Below the pieces are notes generated by a model, which saw only the letters and a program-made list of their open reading frames with translations, had not been told where the DNA came from and searched no databases. A program made the position numbers and the translations under genes. Shown here in pieces: positions 27,392 to 36,046 of a DNA stretch of 64,000 bases (within the stretch, counting starts at the first letter, position 1; each line of letters starts with the position of its first letter). The DNA comes from Anaerolineae bacterium. GTDB lineage: Bacteria; Chloroflexota; Anaerolineae; Aggregatilineales; Phototrophicaceae. Where the stretch lies: the NCBI GenBank assembly GCA_022824465.1, contig JAJDZV010000007.1, positions 271,733 through 335,732 of the forward strand. The letters run 5' to 3'.

Positions 27392-28243
27392 TCAAGACAA
27401 TTGTCGCGTTTCCAGCCACTCGCCGATGACGCGCGCAGTCTCCAGCGGCGTCGCCTGCGGGAAGAGATGACCCTGCCCTTTCAACTCGTGAAAGTCAGCT
27501 TCAGGCGCCAGCTTTCGCGCCAATGTAAACGAAGATTCTGGAAGCGTGTCGCTGTATTCGGCGCGGACGATCAAGGTCGGCGCTATGCCGTTGAGCTTGG
27601 CTAAACCTTGCCAGACATCGCGGTAGACTGTGGAGAAGTAATGCGCCTCCCAGGCTGTGCTCCAACGCAACTCGAAGCCGGAACAATCAGCCCGCGGCTG
27701 CAACCCATGCTCGACATACAGCCTTAGGGCTTCCTCGCTCCAATCGGCGAAGACGCGCTTCTCCCGAAAGCGCGCCAGAGCTTCAGCGCGGCTGGCGAAA
27801 AACCTGCGCCGCCTCAGCGCTCCGCCAACCAGCGGAAACTCTTGAATCGCGCCATCGTCCCAAGCCCTCTCGAGCATGTTAAGCATCGTCTGCGGCAGGA
27901 TGACTGGGTCAAGCATGATAAGGGCTTTGAAGCGCTCGGGAGCCTTGAGCAGCGCCAGCATTGAGACGATGCCGCCGAGCGAGTGACCGACCAAGACCAC
28001 ATCGCACAGCTCATGCCGCTCGAAACCAGCCAGCAGATCATCAGCGTCGGCCTGCCAACTGCGATAACCGACTGGCGGCGGCTCGTCGCCCCATAGCGCC
28101 CGCGGCGGCAGGCTGATCGCGCGGAATCCCGGCAAATGGCGCAGCATGGGCAGGTAGGTCTCTGGCGGGAAGCCGTTGGCCGGCATGATATGCAGCAGGG
28201 GCGCCGCGGAATCGCCGGTCAGTTCAATCAGTTGCTGCGACAT
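27392..28243 (-). CDS. Alpha/beta hydrolase
   Basis: 283 aa alpha/beta-fold hydrolase. The nucleophile elbow is VLVGHSLGGIVSM, the late His is in LKGQGHLFPQ, and an acidic residue follows VRAEYSD; the oxyanion segment is MPANGFPPETY. No signal peptide, so cytoplasmic. Substrate cannot be assigned. Lies 50 bases downstream of the tRNA-Phe 5' end, transcribed toward it. Confidence 0.88.
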   Translation of the reverse strand: MSQQLIELTGDSAAPLLHIMPANGFPPETYLPMLRHLPGFRAISLPPRALWGDEPPPVGYRSWQADADDLLAGFERHELCDVVLVGHSLGGIVSMLALLKAPERFKALIMLDPVILPQTMLNMLERAWDDGAIQEFPLVGGALRRRRFFASRAEALARFREKRVFADWSEEALRLYVEHGLQPRADCSGFELRWSTAWEAHYFSTVYRDVWQGLAKLNGIAPTLIVRAEYSDTLPESSFTLARKLAPEADFHELKGQGHLFPQATPLETARVIGEWLETRQLS

Positions 28244-28326
28244 GCCGCAAGCCGTTCGGTGCTATTTTAGTAGAGGACTGTGCATTTCCCGGCTGTAAGC
28301 TATGGGAGCAACCGAGGAGTCTCAAC

Positions 28327-28707
28327 ATGATCGATCGATCCATAATCTTTGCGGTCGGGGCGTCGCTTGTCGCGCTGCTGGTGGTGCTAGAATTGGTGCG
28401 GCGGCGGCATCTAAGCGAAGAATACTCGCTGCTCTGGCTGGGCACGGCGATCGTCATGTTGGTGATCGGCGTCTGGCGCGACCTTCTGCATGGCTTGGCC
28501 GACCTCGTCAACATCGAGTATCCGCCAAACCTGCTCTTCCTGCTCGCGGCACTATTCCTGCTCTTCATCCAGCTGTATTTCTCCACCGTCATTACGCGGC
28601 TTACCCACGAGAGCAAAGAATCTGCCCAGCAGATCGCGCTCCTACGCTTTGAGCTCGAGCAATTACGCCGCGAGCAATTTGACAGCGACGAAGACGAATC
28701 CGACTAA
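28327..28707 (+). CDS. DUF2304 membrane protein
   Basis: 126 aa with three hydrophobic helices (about 5-22, 34-52, 65-88) and a charged coiled-coil tail. The pattern LSEEYSLLWL between helices 1 and 2 is the DUF2304 hallmark. Members often lie near glycosyltransferases in cell-surface polysaccharide loci; a glycosyltransferase sits 1.2 kb away. Its last 45 bases overlap the 3' end of the convergent rhomboid gene. Confidence 0.85.
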   Translation: MIDRSIIFAVGASLVALLVVLELVRRRHLSEEYSLLWLGTAIVMLVIGVWRDLLHGLADLVNIEYPPNLLFLLAALFLLFIQLYFSTVITRLTHESKESAQQIALLRFELEQLRREQFDSDEDESD

Positions 28708-29493
28708 GGCGCCGACATAAATCACCAGATCGAGCAGCCGCAGCCGCAGTGGATTACGATCCGCCGCAACGATCTTACGCAAGCCGGTATCCTGGTGCGC
28801 CAGCAGCGTGATACGCGGACCGATGCGCAAGGCGAGAAGCGCGCCGCCGAGCATGCCGCCGATATGCCCCCAATTGTCAATGCGCGAGCCGGGGAAGAAG
28901 CCTATCAACAGATTGATGCCGATGATAAAAGCCATGTGGCGCAACTGCTCGCGGACGTTGGCATAGAGCCGTTTGTTCTGATACAAATGAACCGCGTGTG
29001 CCGCGAAGATGGCGAAGACCGCGCCAGACGCCCCGACCGACGCGCCTTGCAGCCCGCCCAGCGCCAAGCTCAATGCTGAACCGGTCAAGCCGCCAAGCAC
29101 ATAGACAAGCAGAAATCGCAGCCGACCGAACACTGGCTCAACCGCCAGCCCAACGATGTAAAGCGCATAGATGTTGAAGAATACGTGGCCGAGACTGCCA
29201 TGCAGAAACATGGCCGTTATCAGACGATAAAACTCGCCATGGTGAACTACCAACTGTGGAATAAGCGCGCCGCCGAGGAACAGTTCCCTTTCCACCTGCG
29301 GCTCAAGGAAACCGACCAAATAGATCAGACCATTGATCGCCATCAAGCCAAAGGTCAGCGGAGCCACGACTAACGAAGGACGGCGACGGCTCTTGACGCG
29401 CCTGTCGCCCTCCGACATCGCTGCCGGTTCCCCCATGCCCTTTTGATTTAGCGGATGGTCATTCTCGCCGTTTGATTGCATCACAGCATCCAA
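28663..29493 (-). CDS. Rhomboid-family intramembrane serine protease
   Basis: 276 aa with six hydrophobic helices after a charged N-terminus of about 45 residues. The catalytic serine is in GASGAVFAIFAAH and the catalytic histidine in NWGHIGGMLGG; the L1-loop/helix-2 His/Asn motif reads HGSLGHVFFNIYAL. All key residues are therefore present. Cleaves membrane-anchored substrates; substrate unknown. Tail-to-tail overlap of 45 bases with DUF2304. Confidence 0.93.
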   Translation of the reverse strand: MDAVMQSNGENDHPLNQKGMGEPAAMSEGDRRVKSRRRPSLVVAPLTFGLMAINGLIYLVGFLEPQVERELFLGGALIPQLVVHHGEFYRLITAMFLHGSLGHVFFNIYALYIVGLAVEPVFGRLRFLLVYVLGGLTGSALSLALGGLQGASVGASGAVFAIFAAHAVHLYQNKRLYANVREQLRHMAFIIGINLLIGFFPGSRIDNWGHIGGMLGGALLALRIGPRITLLAHQDTGLRKIVAADRNPLRLRLLDLVIYVGALVGFVFVAVKLLAA

Positions 29494-29685
29494 TCTGTCT
29501 TGGCTGACGTCGCTAGTGAGATTACGCGGATTCTGCCCCTTGGTGGCGCGAACGGACCCTCAACGCCACTGAAAACCGGAGAATCACGTGCAAAAGCGGC
29601 TTGGTTTATGATAAGCTTATCGTGCGCTTGCTTCAATGCGCATCGTGTTATGCAGACAATGAAATAGTGTAGGGATCTAGCCCCA

Positions 29686-30123
29686 ATGTCCGACCAATCG
29701 TCCGCCGATATTATGATCGTTCCCGAAGAGATCCTATGTGAAAAGCACGAAGAAGGCGACGCCTGCGATGTTATCGTGCAAATGGAAGACGGGACTGTCT
29801 ATACTGCCTTGTTCGCTACGCTTTCCTATATTCATCGACAACTGGCGCTGACTTGGATGGTCACCGAGTCCATTCCCGAAACGGCGCCGGTACGCTACGC
29901 CGTGCTCGATACGCCTCATATCATTGTGGAGCGACTGGAATTAGACACGATTGAAGACACCATTGACAATTTAGTGGCTCAGGATGTCTTCGAAAGCCTC
30001 TTTACGCGCGTTACCGAGGACCAGCGTGAGGATGCCCCGACAGAGAGCCGCGCCAAACAGCTCGCCACGCAAGAGATCGCCCAGGCTGTCATTGAAGAAG
30101 TCCTAGTGCTCTTCGACAGTTGA
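29686..30123 (+). CDS. Conserved hypothetical acidic protein
   Basis: 145 aa, strongly acidic, no signal peptide or membrane segment. The pattern EEILCEKHEEGDACDVIVQM then DGTVYTALFATLSYI suggests a small beta-barrel start; the C-terminal third is helical. No family recognised. It stands 153 bases upstream of thrS on the same strand. Confidence 0.7.
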   Translation: MSDQSSADIMIVPEEILCEKHEEGDACDVIVQMEDGTVYTALFATLSYIHRQLALTWMVTESIPETAPVRYAVLDTPHIIVERLELDTIEDTIDNLVAQDVFESLFTRVTEDQREDAPTESRAKQLATQEIAQAVIEEVLVLFDS

Positions 30124-30158
30124 TCGTGTGTGTGATCGCGCGCGGCGACTGCCCCTTT

Positions 30159-30185
30159 CTGACAATCCGCCTTCACCACTATAAT
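30159..30185 (+). promoter_or_regulatory. Candidate promoter of thrS
   Basis: -35 CTGACA (30159-30164, one mismatch) and a perfect -10 TATAAT (30180-30185), with a short 15-base spacer. No T-box or other aminoacyl-tRNA-sensing leader motif was seen in the roughly 85-base leader. Confidence 0.5.
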
Positions 30186-30276
30186 TTCTCGCGGCGCGCC
30201 CGGCGGCCCAGGTCCCGATGCCGCCTGATCGTCAACCTGCGGTTCACATAAGAAATCCGACTTTTGGGGTACCCGA

Positions 30277-32088
30277 ATGACCGAAGAACGATACGAGGAA
30301 AGCCAACTCTACAAAATTCGACATTCGGCCGCGCATGTTATGGCAGAGGCGATGTTGGAGCGCTTTCCCGAAGCGAAGATAGCCATTGGTCCGCCGATCG
30401 AGGACGGTTTCTACTACGACTTTGATCTGCCCGCGGCTGTCACCGACGCGGATATCAAGTGGGTCGAAAAGCGAATGAAGAAGATAATATCGGGGCGCCA
30501 CGAATTCTCTATGCGCGCGATCACCGCCGACGAAGCCCGGGATCTGTTCCGCGACCAACCCTACAAACTTGAGCTCATAGACGACCTGGTCAATGGCAGG
30601 CTGGACGACAACGGGGCGCCAATCGCCGATCCAACCGACCGCTTGACCATTTACACGCAGAACAAGTTCACCGATCTCTGCCGCGGTCCCCACGTAGCGA
30701 ACACCAAGGACATCAATCCCAAAGCGGTTAGCGTCACGCTGCGTCCTCCCGCTGGCGCCTATTGGCGCGGCGACGAAAAACGTCCGCAATTGACGCGCGT
30801 CTACGGCACGGCCTGGCGGACGCCGGAGGAACTTGCGGATTACCGCCAGCGCCTGGAAGAAGCGGTTAAGCGCGACCATCGCGTGCTGGGCGAGAAGCTC
30901 GACCTCTTCATCATCGATTCAATGGTGGGCAAGGGATTGCCGCTCTGGCTGCCGGAAGGCGCGACTCTGCGCGATACGCTGGAACGCTGGCTGCGCGCTA
31001 TTCAGATCGAGCGCGGCTACCTGCCGGTGGTCACGCCGCATCTGGGCAATATCGAACTATACAAGACTTCCGGGCACTATCCCTATTATGCCGACAGTCA
31101 ATACAGCCCGATTGACGTGGACGGCGATGAGTTTATGCTCCGCCCGATGAATTGCCCGCACCATTGCCGCATCTACAGTAGTCAGCCGCGTTCATATCGC
31201 GATCTGCCGCTGCGCTATGCCGAGTTCGGCACGGTCTATCGTTACGAGCAATCCGGCGAATTGCGGGGCTTGACGCGAGTGCGAGGCTTCACTGTCGACG
31301 ACGCCCATCTTTTCGTGCGCCCCGACCAACTGCTGGACGAATTCAAAGGCGTGGTGAACCTGATACAGCATGTCTTCGGCGCCTTGGGCATGGCCGACTT
31401 CCGCGCCCGCATCGGCACGCGCGACCCAGACAGCGACAAGTACGTCGGCGATAACGCCCTGTGGGAAGAAGCCACGGTCGCAATTATCGCCGCTTGCGAT
31501 GAGTTGGGATTGGATTATCACATCGAGCCGGGGGAAGCGGCCTTCTATGGACCGAAGCTGGACTTCATCGTGCGCGATGTGCTCAAGCGCGAATGGCAAC
31601 TGGGCACGGTGCAAGTCGATTACAATTTGCCGCAGCGCTTCGACCTGGAATATGTCGACAAAGACAATGAACGCAAACGCCCGGTCATGATCCATCGCGC
31701 GCCCTTCGGCAGTTTGGAGCGATTCATCGGCATCCTCATCGAGCATTTCGCCGGCGCCTTCCCGCCCTGGCTGGCGCCGACGCAGGCGATAATCATCCCC
31801 ATCCGCGAGAGCCACAATGATTACGCCAGCGAAGTGGAAACCCTGCTCAAATCGCGGGGGATGCGCGTCAAAGCCGACTTGCAAGACCGCAACATGCGCT
31901 CGAAGATCAGGCAGCATCGGCGGATGAATATCCCCTGGCTACTAATCGTCGGCGACCGTGACGCGGCCAATCGCACGGTCAGCGTCCGCCTGCGCAGCGA
32001 CGAGGATCTGGGAGCGATGCCGCTGGAGGCCTTCGCGGACGCCGCGGCGGCAAAGATTAACTCACATGTTCAAGAAATCGGATTTTGA
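30277..32088 (+). CDS. thrS: Threonyl-tRNA synthetase lacking the TGS domain
   Basis: 603 aa; charges tRNA-Thr with threonine. The protein starts directly at the editing (N2) domain: HSAAH at residues 16-20 and DLCRGPH with Cys 135 are the editing-site residues. The N-terminal TGS domain of about 60 residues found in E. coli ThrRS is missing. The class II core is complete: motif 2 RYEQSGELRGLTRVRGF, zinc ligands Cys in PMNCPHH, His in DDAHLF and His in VMIHRAPFGSLERF (motif 3). The anticodon domain (PIRESHNDYA onward) ends the protein. Confidence 0.97.
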   Translation: MTEERYEESQLYKIRHSAAHVMAEAMLERFPEAKIAIGPPIEDGFYYDFDLPAAVTDADIKWVEKRMKKIISGRHEFSMRAITADEARDLFRDQPYKLELIDDLVNGRLDDNGAPIADPTDRLTIYTQNKFTDLCRGPHVANTKDINPKAVSVTLRPPAGAYWRGDEKRPQLTRVYGTAWRTPEELADYRQRLEEAVKRDHRVLGEKLDLFIIDSMVGKGLPLWLPEGATLRDTLERWLRAIQIERGYLPVVTPHLGNIELYKTSGHYPYYADSQYSPIDVDGDEFMLRPMNCPHHCRIYSSQPRSYRDLPLRYAEFGTVYRYEQSGELRGLTRVRGFTVDDAHLFVRPDQLLDEFKGVVNLIQHVFGALGMADFRARIGTRDPDSDKYVGDNALWEEATVAIIAACDELGLDYHIEPGEAAFYGPKLDFIVRDVLKREWQLGTVQVDYNLPQRFDLEYVDKDNERKRPVMIHRAPFGSLERFIGILIEHFAGAFPPWLAPTQAIIIPIRESHNDYASEVETLLKSRGMRVKADLQDRNMRSKIRQHRRMNIPWLLIVGDRDAANRTVSVRLRSDEDLGAMPLEAFADAAAAKINSHVQEIGF

Positions 32089-32203
32089 GGTTAACTATCA
32101 ACGTCGCAGGACAGTTATGACTACCGTCGCAGCCCGGTAGACCATTTACTCGATGCCAATTAAACATAATCGCTATCCACCAAAAGAGGACAGCTTCACA
32201 TCT

Positions 32204-32497
32204 CTAATCACGACAAGAAATCTGAATGCTGTAAACTCCAGTTCGCAGATTCGGCCTCCCAACGCCTGTTTGACGCGCAGATGTTATTTCACAGCCTCGA
32301 GGTGCTGAGAATCCCATAGTATCGACACGATGGTGATTAGCTGTCGAAACAATGTCAGCAACTGTCGGCACGAGAAGTAACATAGAAAGAACAAACGCGG
32401 CTCCAGTTGCGATCATAACAAGACAAATAACAAAGAACTGAGTGTTCGTAAAAGTCGGCTTTGCTGGATGATTCTTTCCATACGAAAAGCCTCTCAT
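32204..32497 (-). CDS. Possible small membrane protein
   Basis: 97 aa from ATG 32497, preceded by AAGGGGA about 5 bases upstream. Residues 18-48 form one strong hydrophobic segment (FFVICLVMIATGAAFVLSML), the rest is polar and lacks family features. AT-richer than its neighbours. It lies between thrS and tRNA-Arg. Could be a genuine small protein or chance. Confidence 0.4.
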   Translation of the reverse strand: MRGFSYGKNHPAKPTFTNTQFFVICLVMIATGAAFVLSMLLLVPTVADIVSTANHHRVDTMGFSAPRGCEITSARQTGVGRPNLRTGVYSIQISCRD

Positions 32498-32649
32498 GAT
32501 TTCCCCTTGATTAGTCTATATTGACGAGGATGGCTTTGATTCGTGTTTTGGGGATCATTGCCAATCTCAAATACACGCAAACAATAAGCGATTCACCTAC
32601 AACAGACCATAGAATGCGCAGCAGTACTAATTCCTGTCTGCCACATCAG
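32498..32649. other. AT-rich intergenic stretch before tRNA-Arg
   Basis: No gene or clear signal seen. Together with 32723-32974 it forms the unassigned space around tRNA-Arg. Confidence 0.4.
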
Positions 32650-32722
32650 CGCTCCAGGCAGGACTCGAACCTGCGACACTTGGTTTAGGAAACCAATGCT
32701 CTATCCACTGAGCTACTGGAGC
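32650..32722 (-). tRNA. tRNA-Arg (CCT)
   Basis: 73-base cloverleaf on the minus strand: acceptor GCTCCAG/CTGGAGC, D-arm TAGCTCAGTGGATAGAGCA, anticodon stem TTGGT/ACCAA with loop TTCCTAA (anticodon CCT, reading AGG), T-arm GCAGG-TTCGAGT-CCTGC, discriminator G. CCA not encoded. Confidence 0.96.
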
Positions 32723-32974
32723 CAACATTTCTGCCACAGATTATATCAGACAGTATCCGCGCCTCAAGCCTGCTCTGGCGCGGCGATGTTTTCGGCGACG
32801 CAAAAACGTTGCCTCTTGCCCGATTACGGCGGTCAGATCTTGCCGGCGAAACCAGACATTAACAGTAGCCACAAACGGCAAGTTGGGCTACCATAGCGCA
32901 GGTAACCGCAGTCAAGTAAGTTTTCGCTAGCGACAGCGTCATATTAGCAATGCGAAACGGCAAGGAGTCAGCAA

Positions 32975-33328
32975 ATGACGCATATCATCACCAGCCTGTG
33001 CTTGAGAGATGGCGCCTGCGTTGAGGTATGCCCGGTCGAGTGTATCATCGGCGGCAAGCCGGAAAACGAGTGGCCCTGGTATTACATTGACCCCGATACC
33101 TGTATCGATTGCGGCGCTTGCATCCCCGAATGCCCCTACGAAGCCATCTACGTCGAAGAAGAGGTCCCGTCCGATTACGAGATGATGGAGGGGCAAGAAC
33201 GCGTGCCTCATGACGTCAGGGTGATCATTGAGCACGAAGAAGGCGATATCATCGACCTCACGCCGGATATCGCTCCGAATTACGATTTCTTCACCCAAGG
33301 ACCTGGCTACGACGCGCTCAATATGTAG
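32975..33328 (+). CDS. Dicluster ferredoxin
   Basis: 117 aa small acidic electron carrier. The first cluster site reads CLRDGACVEVCPVEC, with six residues between the first two cysteines' positions, unlike the CxxCxxC form; the second is a standard CIDCGACIPECP [4Fe-4S] site. The layout resembles 7Fe/8Fe FdxA-type ferredoxins with a modified first site. AAGGAG lies 7 bases before the ATG. The acidic C-terminal 50 residues are extra. Partner enzyme unknown; stands alone. Confidence 0.9.
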   Translation: MTHIITSLCLRDGACVEVCPVECIIGGKPENEWPWYYIDPDTCIDCGACIPECPYEAIYVEEEVPSDYEMMEGQERVPHDVRVIIEHEEGDIIDLTPDIAPNYDFFTQGPGYDALNM

Positions 33329-33421
33329 CGGCTGAATCAAGAGCCTGTCCACTCCTATCGCCGACAAACCAATCGTCCCTCCCGCGCTCAATCCGTAGCA
33401 ATGCCAATGAGATTGAACCGC

Positions 33422-34315
33422 TCAGGAGGGATTCGCTTTGTGTCGATGCCTTCGCGGCGTGATCATCCCCGTCACCAATCCGACGCTCATTAGCACCACT
33501 GCCAGCCCGACGATCATACCGGCGCTGATCGCCTCCCCCAGCAAGAGCGCGCCCCAAATGAGACCGAATACCGGTATTAGCAAGGTCACCGTCAGCGCTT
33601 GAAGCGGGCCAGCGCTTATGATCAGATAATAATATAGCTGATAGGCGAAGGCGGTACATAACACCACCAGCGCAAGCGTTGCCCCAATTGCTGCAGTCGA
33701 GACCTCGCGCAGCGGCAGATCGACCGCCGACGCCGGCGCCAGAATAAGCGACGCAAAAAGCAACTGGCCGGTTGACATAGACATATTGTCCAAGCCCTGG
33801 AAAAAGCGTTTGGCATAAACGCCGCCGAGGGCGTAACTCAGCGTCGCCGCCAGCAGAGCCAGGATTGCGGCGAGCGCCTCGATTGTCAGCGCCATATCGC
33901 TGCCGCCAACCGTCACCGCCACGCCGATAATGCCGAGCGTCGCGCCGATCAGCTTGTACAGGGTCAGCCGCTCGCCCAAGCCAATTGCGGCGACAAAGGT
34001 CGTGAATAGCGGGGTGGTCGACATCAGGATTGCGGCCATCGATGCTGTGACCGTTAGCTCAGCCCAGGCAATCAAAGTGAATGGCAAAGCCGAGCCCAGG
34101 AATCCCAGGACGATGAAGCGGCGCCAATGCCCGCGGATATCCGGCTTCTGGCGGCGAATGCGAGCATAGGCCAGGAGGATCAGCCCGGAAAGGCCCACGC
34201 GGACAAACCCCAAGAAGACCGGTCCAAGCGGCTCGACCGCGACGCGGATGAAGATGTAAGAGGCGCCCCACATCGCGCCGAGAGCGAGAAGCGCGGTCAA
34301 TTGTGTGAGCGACAA
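33422..34315 (-). CDS. EamA-family (DMT) transporter
   Basis: 297 aa with ten predicted membrane helices in two EamA repeats (for example GAMWGASYIFIRVAVEPLGP and, in the second half, YAKRFFQGLDNMSMSTGQL then IPVFGLIWGALLLGEAIS). The start is put at TTG 34315, seven bases after a GGAGG; an upstream in-frame ATG at 34357 lacks a ribosome site. Probably exports or imports a small metabolite; specificity unknown. Confidence 0.9.
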   Translation of the reverse strand: MSLTQLTALLALGAMWGASYIFIRVAVEPLGPVFLGFVRVGLSGLILLAYARIRRQKPDIRGHWRRFIVLGFLGSALPFTLIAWAELTVTASMAAILMSTTPLFTTFVAAIGLGERLTLYKLIGATLGIIGVAVTVGGSDMALTIEALAAILALLAATLSYALGGVYAKRFFQGLDNMSMSTGQLLFASLILAPASAVDLPLREVSTAAIGATLALVVLCTAFAYQLYYYLIISAGPLQALTVTLLIPVFGLIWGALLLGEAISAGMIVGLAVVLMSVGLVTGMITPRRHRHKANPS

Positions 34316-34401
34316 TGAATTGCCTCCAGAGGCCAATGAGCGCCGCCATTCTAGCACATGGCCTAATGGCAGGTATCACCGTTTCTTGCGCGGTTTGGAT
34401 G

Positions 34402-34431
34402 GAAATAAAAAGCCGACGCAGCGCGCCGGCT
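34402..34431 (-). terminator. Rho-independent terminator
   Basis: On the minus strand AGCCGGCG-CGCTG-CGTCGGCT (34431-34411) forms a strong stem (one G-U), followed directly by TTTTTATTT. It ends the zinc-peptidase-like gene whose stop is at 34478. Confidence 0.85.
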
Positions 34432-34477
34432 CCCGATAGGCTAGGTCTCATGCGTCTAGCATTGGATGTGATGTCTC

Positions 34478-35842
34478 TCAGAAATTGAAGTAGAAGGAGG
34501 CGGGTTTCACCAAGAGCGAAGCGAGCGACGGGTCTTCATTGAGATGATATTGGACTACTTTTCGGTGTTCCCAGCCAACATTGGAGCGATTGTCCGGGTC
34601 GATTTCATACGCGGCAAGCATTTGCTGTTCATAACAGGGCACCTCTCCCACATCCCCGAGGTGACAATGGCAGGCTTCGTGAACGATTATCGCGGCCTCG
34701 TAGACCAGATCCCTATGGAACTCGAAAATAAATCTATCCCACCTGTCGGAGTAGTATGTTCGCTCTCCTTCACAAAGGACTTCCCCGCCAAACTGGCCTG
34801 GATCGCCGTCCTGCCGAGTCTGTACGATCCGGTCCAGTCCGCTGATCGCATAGTTGTAATAGTACGGCGATTTCTGCTTCAGCAAATCAAAAGCCGAACG
34901 CATCAAGCTCACAAAATAGCGTGACCCCTCTATCTTTACCGGCATTTCCGCATCGGGCGCTGAAGGCGCGGGCCCACCACATTCATTCCGCTGATAAGCC
35001 CAATAGCCGTCTACCCATTCCTGGTCGGTCTGGCATTGTCGATTCACGAAGCAGCAGTTATCGATGGAGGGCGATGCCGGCTCGCCCGCCACGCGGGTCA
35101 TCGGCACCCAGCCAGCGAGCCAGACCTCTCTGCCGCCCCAGGCGACCTTCAGCCAATTCTCGTGGCTGCCCAAAACACCGAACGTCGTGCCGCCGGCGAC
35201 CGTGCTGACTACGCGCGATTGCAGGCTGTAACTTGTTCGCAGGTTGGTCTTGTAGGTCACAGTTACAGAGTCGCCCGGTTCCGCTGTAACGCTGCCACTG
35301 GTGGAAACCGGCTGAGACGACACTTGCGTATGCGAAATCGGCGCGCTGCAGGTCCTGTCATACAGATAGGCATCATAGCCACGCTGCCAGTCGTCGTAGG
35401 TGTTGCATGACCATCCCAGCCAACAGCAATTGTCAATTTCAACTGCTTCTCCACATAGGGCTTCCTGATAGGCGGCATGACCCCTTTCCCAATCCCCATT
35501 GGTATTGCAGTTCCAACCAATTTGACAGCAATTGTCCACTACGGGACTTTGCGACAAGGCTTGCAATCCAGGCCTGTTTTCTACCCGTCTGAACGCTCGC
35601 CATTCCGGCCGATTGTCCAACCAGACGATGGCTCCGTGTCTATCGATTGTCAAAAACTCGCCCTGCTCGCCGACGACGTGCAGGATTGTGCTCACTGGAA
35701 CATATTCAGTCGGCGTTGTGTACCGGTCAGGCGCGTCCTTCAAGACAACCCTGCCCGTTGTAACAACATAATAATCCTGCGCTGCCGCCACGCCGCAGAG
35801 CGCGAACAGAGCAATCACTATCGTAAGTAGTTTTGCTTTCAT
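34478..35842 (-). CDS. Exported SH3/Cys-repeat protein with HExxH metallopeptidase-like end
   Basis: 454 aa from ATG 35842 (TGGAG upstream), which starts a signal peptide ending CGVAAAQD. Order: an N-terminal SH3-like strand region (24-90), two copies of a Cys-rich repeat DNCCxxGWxCNTxxDWxxG (103-130, 137-165), an SH3b domain (about 190-250, NLRTSYSLQSRVV...WLAGW), a third repeat (261-288, DNCCFVNRQCQTDQEWVDG), and a C-terminal segment with HEACH (388-392) plus a downstream CYEQQMLAAYEID that could supply a third zinc ligand. Probably an extracellular metallopeptidase or cell-wall enzyme; not an assignable family. Confidence 0.75.
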   Translation of the reverse strand: MKAKLLTIVIALFALCGVAAAQDYYVVTTGRVVLKDAPDRYTTPTEYVPVSTILHVVGEQGEFLTIDRHGAIVWLDNRPEWRAFRRVENRPGLQALSQSPVVDNCCQIGWNCNTNGDWERGHAAYQEALCGEAVEIDNCCWLGWSCNTYDDWQRGYDAYLYDRTCSAPISHTQVSSQPVSTSGSVTAEPGDSVTVTYKTNLRTSYSLQSRVVSTVAGGTTFGVLGSHENWLKVAWGGREVWLAGWVPMTRVAGEPASPSIDNCCFVNRQCQTDQEWVDGYWAYQRNECGGPAPSAPDAEMPVKIEGSRYFVSLMRSAFDLLKQKSPYYYNYAISGLDRIVQTRQDGDPGQFGGEVLCEGERTYYSDRWDRFIFEFHRDLVYEAAIIVHEACHCHLGDVGEVPCYEQQMLAAYEIDPDNRSNVGWEHRKVVQYHLNEDPSLASLLVKPASFYFNF

Positions 35843-36046
35843 AATGACTCCATTTTGGCGACCGAAGTTACAGTTATTCATAGCATATACGCCGAGCGGC
35901 GGAAAATCAGATTCTTATGAAAGCGCAACGACGATGCATGGGCGTCTACCCGCTTGGCCAGCGACGACCTGCCCAAAGGTCTAATGTCATCGCATGTAAT
36001 CTCAATACAAAATAGGAGCAACGCAAAGAAACAGAAGGAGAGTATT

